Of a DNA stretch of 8,357 nt, positions 6,340-8,357 are shown piece after piece. Position 1 is the first letter of the stretch, and each line of letters starts with the position of its first letter. Origin of the DNA: an uncultured Lachnospiraceae bacterium (lineage in GTDB: Bacteria > Bacillota > Clostridia > Lachnospirales > Lachnospiraceae); assembly GCA_902783735.1 (NCBI GenBank), contig CACZSE010000175.1, forward strand, positions 1 through 8,357, written 5' to 3'. The position numbers and the translations under genes are program-made. The notes below the pieces were generated by a model that saw only the letters and a program-made list of their open reading frames with translations, made no database searches and had not been told where the DNA came from.

Positions 6340-6356
6340 TCAATTGTAATCAATCG
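6326..6356. promoter_or_regulatory. OhrR-type operator: 31-bp near-perfect palindrome over the gpx -10
   Basis: The 15-base arms 6326-6340 and 6342-6356 around C6341 pair at 14 of 15 positions. The core TACAATTCAATTGTA (6334-6348) matches the B. subtilis OhrR box pattern TACAATT-N-AATTGTA recalled from the family. Outer arms CGATTGA and TCAATCG extend the symmetry. It covers the -10 and the probable transcription start of gpx, so binding should repress. An OhrR homologue is encoded by the next gene downstream. Confidence 0.85.
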
Positions 6357-6382
6357 AACAACATTTTTTGAAGGAGGTTCCC

Positions 6383-6925
6383 ATGAATTTATATGATTTC
6401 ACAGTAAAAGATATGAACGGCGAAGATGTAGATCTTTCAGCATATAAAGGCAAGGTTGTTTTGGTAGTAAATACTGCTACGGAATGTGGTTTCACACCTC
6501 AGTATTCCGATCTTCAGGCTATATATGATGAGCTTAAGGAACAGGATTTTGAGATACTTGATTTCCCTTGTAACCAGTTCGCAAATCAGGCAAAGGGAAC
6601 AAACGACGAGATACATACTTTCTGCACAGGTCGTTTTGGTATAACCTTCCCTCAGTTTGGAAAAATAGATGTAAACGGTGAAAATGCCATTCCGCTTTTT
6701 AAGTGGCTTACGGAAAATACAAAGTTTGAAGGCTTCAGCGGCCCCGGAAAACTGGTTCTTACACCTATCGTTAAGAAGATGGACAGCGATTATAAGAACA
6801 ATGGCAACATTAAATGGAACTTTACAAAGTTCCTTATCGGAAAAGACGGCAATATCGTAAAGAGATTTGAGCCAACAACAGATTGCAAGGAAGTTAAGGA
6901 AGCTGTTGAACAGCTTCTGGTTTAA
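6383..6925 (+). CDS. gpx: Thiol-dependent glutathione peroxidase family protein
   Basis: This 180-aa thioredoxin-fold peroxidase reduces hydroperoxides to alcohols, probably with thioredoxin rather than glutathione. The catalytic tetrad is visible: Cys35 in NTATECGFTPQY (Cys, not selenocysteine), Gln69, Trp145 and Asn146 in WNFTKFLI. FPCNQF (61-66) is the second family signature. Cys81 in TFCTGRFG lies where yeast and plant thioredoxin-dependent GPx enzymes carry the resolving cysteine, supporting a 2-Cys mechanism. The ATG at 6383 follows AAGGAGG by five bases; an upstream in-frame TTG at 6368 overlaps the leader and is rejected. The promoter contains an OhrR box and ohrR follows, so induction by organic hydroperoxides is expected. 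Confidence 0.93.
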   Translation: MNLYDFTVKDMNGEDVDLSAYKGKVVLVVNTATECGFTPQYSDLQAIYDELKEQDFEILDFPCNQFANQAKGTNDEIHTFCTGRFGITFPQFGKIDVNGENAIPLFKWLTENTKFEGFSGPGKLVLTPIVKKMDSDYKNNGNIKWNFTKFLIGKDGNIVKRFEPTTDCKEVKEAVEQLLV

Positions 6926-6947
6926 ACTCCTTCCGTGTTCCCCTTCA

Positions 6948-7008
6948 AAAAGACTTGACCGGTCTCATTTTCTAAAATATGATAATATGAGACCGGAGAT
7001 GGTCTTTT
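6948..7008 (+). terminator. Long imperfect hairpin between gpx and ohrR (possible terminator or operator)
   Basis: An inner perfect 10-bp stem CCGGTCTCAT (6959-6968) / ATGAGACCGG (6987-6996) has an 18-base AT-rich loop. An outer 7-bp stem AAAAGAC (6948-6954) / GTCTTTT (7002-7008) flanks it with 4- and 5-base internal loops, ending in TTTT. It starts 22 bases after the gpx stop. The long loop and weak T-tract are atypical for a terminator. The inner arms also flank the -10 of the predicted ohrR promoter, so they could instead be protein-binding half-sites. Confidence 0.5.
6955..6983 (+). promoter_or_regulatory. Predicted sigma-A promoter of ohrR
   Basis: TTGACC (6955-6960) and TATGAT (6978-6983) are separated by exactly 17 bases, each one base from consensus. 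The predicted start is about 50 bases upstream of the ohrR ATG. The promoter lies inside the hairpin sequence between gpx and ohrR and contains no OhrR box. Confidence 0.65.
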
Positions 7009-7042
7009 AAAAAGTATTATCCTATCAGGAGACGTGTTTGTT

Positions 7043-7474
7043 ATGAATGACAAATATGCATGTTTAAGGCTTGACAATCAATTATGTTTTCCGCTCTATG
7101 CGTGCTCTAAAGAAATAGTCAGAAGATATAAGCCATTTTTGGACGAGATCGATCTGACGTACACGCAGTATATAACCATGATGGTTATGTGGGAGAGGGA
7201 GTCAATTTCAGTCAAGGAACTGGGAGAATATCTTTTTCTGGATTCGGGAACTCTGACACCTGTATTAAAGGCGTTGGAAAAGAAGGGATATGTAGAACGT
7301 AAGCGCAGCACTGAAGATGAGAGGATGCTCATAGTCAGTCTTACGCAAACGGGCAGAGATTTAAAAGAAGAGGCGGTAACCATTCCGCAAAAGATGGGCG
7401 GATGCCTCAAGATAGATCCGAAGGATGCAGCGGATCTTTATACGATCCTCCATAAGCTGATGAAGGAATTTTAA
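7043..7474 (+). CDS. ohrR: OhrR, MarR-family organic hydroperoxide-sensing repressor
   Basis: This 143-aa winged-helix regulator follows B. subtilis OhrR closely. The sensing Cys15 in NQLCFPLY and the tyrosines Tyr19, Tyr29 and Tyr40 that surround it fall at identical numbers. The recognition-helix region LDSGTLTPVLKALE (66-79) and the wing RKRSTEDER (86-94) are family hallmarks. Oxidation of Cys15 by organic peroxides should release the protein from DNA. Extra cysteines are Cys7, Cys21 and Cys121; Cys121 lies near where 2-Cys OhrR proteins place their second cysteine. The ATG at 7043 is chosen because AGGAG at 7027-7031 is 11 bases away and the residue numbering then matches. The in-frame GTG at 7034 is only two bases from that site. 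The likely target is the palindrome at the gpx promoter. Confidence 0.95.
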   Translation: MNDKYACLRLDNQLCFPLYACSKEIVRRYKPFLDEIDLTYTQYITMMVMWERESISVKELGEYLFLDSGTLTPVLKALEKKGYVERKRSTEDERMLIVSLTQTGRDLKEEAVTIPQKMGGCLKIDPKDAADLYTILHKLMKEF

Positions 7475-7502
7475 CTGCATCAAAAATACACACATTTATA
7501 TA

Positions 7503-7537
7503 CCCCCGAAAAGAGCAAAAGCTTTTCGGGGGTTTTT
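7503..7537 (+). terminator. Strong Rho-independent terminator after ohrR
   Basis: Perfect 11-bp arms CCCCCGAAAAG (7503-7513) and CTTTTCGGGGG (7522-7532) around an 8-base loop are followed by TTTTT (7533-7537). It lies 28 bases after the ohrR stop and closes the peroxide module. Confidence 0.95.
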
Positions 7538-7582
7538 GATGGAAACAATTCTCTTTTTTGTATGAAAAAACGGGATAAGTTA

Positions 7583-7611
7583 TTGAAATGTCAGACAAAA
7601 CGGATTAAAAT
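7583..7611 (+). promoter_or_regulatory. Predicted promoter for the 175-aa unknown gene
   Basis: TTGAAA (7583-7588) and TAAAAT (7606-7611) are separated by 17 bases, downstream of the ohrR terminator. A second -10-like TATACT begins at 7611. The predicted leader before the ATG at 7664 is about 45 bases. Confidence 0.6.
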
Positions 7612-7663
7612 ATACTTAAGAAACTGGGCTCATGATAGGGGGAGCATGTAGCGGGGTATAGTT

Positions 7664-8191
7664 ATGATAAACAAAGAAGAGATACTGAATACATTTTTCG
7701 TGTATTATAACAAGTTTATAGAATGTGTGAATTCAAAGGACAACAAGGCTGCCGCAAAGAAAATAAAAGAAGTAATGGGCAATAGGACCACATTCGAGAT
7801 GAGGGTTAAGATAGGACGAAACGGCATTGTTGAATTTTGGACAACAGACAGTTATATCTGTGAAGTGGCATTTAACGAGACGGTTGTAGATCTTGCATTT
7901 GATCATACGACCCTTGTTTCGATCGTAGCCAAAGCCAGAGTCATCAGACATGTTCTTGTGGAAGATGTTTTCAATTCCGTCACAGGATGGGGCTTTAAAG
8001 GAGCTCTCTTTAACGTGACCATAGAGGATGAATTCCCCAATTACATTCAGAGCCTGTTGCCGCGACTCGATGAGTGGCTGTCAACCATCAGCAAAGACGA
8101 AAGAGAGTCGATAGCAAATGATATAAACGAGATACTGACATATCTTGCTCCGGAAAAGACCGAGTTTAAGCAATATGATATCAAAGCATGA
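7664..8191 (+). CDS. Uncharacterised 175-aa soluble protein
   Basis: I do not recognise a family. The product has no signal peptide, membrane segment or cysteine pair motif. The N-terminal third (about 1-37) looks helical and charged (FFVYYNKFIECVNSKDNKAA). The middle (about 40-125) looks like a beta-rich domain with alternating hydrophobics (MRVKIGRNGIVEFW, YICEVAFNETVVDLAF) and a glycine-aromatic stretch VTGWGFKGALFNVTIEDEF. The C-terminal 50 residues are predicted helices (LLPRLDEWLSTI, RESIANDINEILTYL). GGGG lies about seven bases before the ATG, a modest ribosome site. It has its own promoter and terminator, so it is probably monocistronic. Codon use looks like its neighbours, so no sign of recent transfer. 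Confidence 0.75.
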   Translation: MINKEEILNTFFVYYNKFIECVNSKDNKAAAKKIKEVMGNRTTFEMRVKIGRNGIVEFWTTDSYICEVAFNETVVDLAFDHTTLVSIVAKARVIRHVLVEDVFNSVTGWGFKGALFNVTIEDEFPNYIQSLLPRLDEWLSTISKDERESIANDINEILTYLAPEKTEFKQYDIKA

Positions 8192-8226
8192 TCAAAGGTT
8201 TTGATGTCCGGATTCAGTGAATAATT

Positions 8227-8259
8227 AAAAGTCCATCGCCTGTCAGGTGATGGACTTTT
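8227..8259. terminator. Bidirectional-looking terminator after the 175-aa gene
   Basis: A 15-bp stem (8227-8241 with 8245-8259, one G-U pair) has a GTC loop and the flanks AAAA and TTTT, so it can act on both strands. It lies 35 bases after the TGA of the 175-aa gene. A bidirectional form would fit a convergent gene to the right. Confidence 0.85.
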
Positions 8260-8357
8260 ATGATATACTGTTATAGATATGGGTATAGGAGTTAAATACA
8301 TACGATCATATGGAAGACAGACCTGTAGAAGAAATACAACAGAATAAGTATAAAAGC

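Noticed and set aside
6368..6382. TTG at 6368 as the gpx start
   Set aside because: It precedes and includes the AAGGAGG site that clearly serves the ATG at 6383.
7069..7090. TTGACAATCAATTATG inside ohrR, considered as an OhrR half-site or internal promoter
   Set aside because: The symmetry is broken, it encodes the conserved residues around Cys15 and no -10 follows at a suitable distance.

Overview
The window looks like chromosomal DNA from an anaerobic Firmicute, most likely a Lachnospiraceae-type clostridium. This rests on moderate-to-low GC, strong AAGGAGG-type Shine-Dalgarno sites, a B. subtilis-like OhrR with an OhrR box, a TatD-associated radical SAM protein, a Firmicute-type ECF S component and a double zinc-ribbon membrane protein. 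The taxon is an inference; there is no rRNA or marker gene here. No insertion sequence, tRNA, CRISPR or phage signal was seen, and no gene-free stretch exceeds 300 bases.

Layout, left to right. (1) Positions 1-1793, minus strand: a large gene whose 3' end runs off the left edge. It encodes an N-terminal cyclic-nucleotide-binding-type domain fused to an NhaC-family antiporter. (2) 1930-3225, plus: a protein with two zinc ribbons and two C-terminal membrane segments, divergent from the antiporter and closed by a clear terminator. (3) 3424-4141, plus: a two-gene unit with its own promoter, encoding a 72-aa membrane protein overlapping an XRE regulator that carries two membrane segments. (4) 4118-6128, minus: an operon-like run of pyridoxal/pyridoxamine kinase, ECF transporter S component and TatD-linked radical SAM protein. 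The last two are joined by a TAATG stop/start overlap, and the last gene overlaps the XRE gene tail to tail. (5) 6311-7537, plus: a thiol-dependent glutathione peroxidase whose promoter is embedded in a 31-bp near-perfect palindrome containing an OhrR box, then ohrR with its own promoter and a strong terminator. (6) 7664-8191, plus: a 175-aa soluble protein of unknown family, with promoter and terminator.

The most coherent circuit is the peroxide module: an OhrR with Cys15, Tyr19, Tyr29 and Tyr40 at the B. subtilis positions, next to a Cys-type GPx carrying an OhrR box over its -10 element. The vitamin B6 kinase/ECF pair suggests uptake and trapping of B6 vitamers, with a radical SAM protein of unknown role translationally linked to it. 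The least ordinary protein is the sensor-antiporter fusion, in which ion or solute exchange may be gated by a nucleotide or another small ligand.
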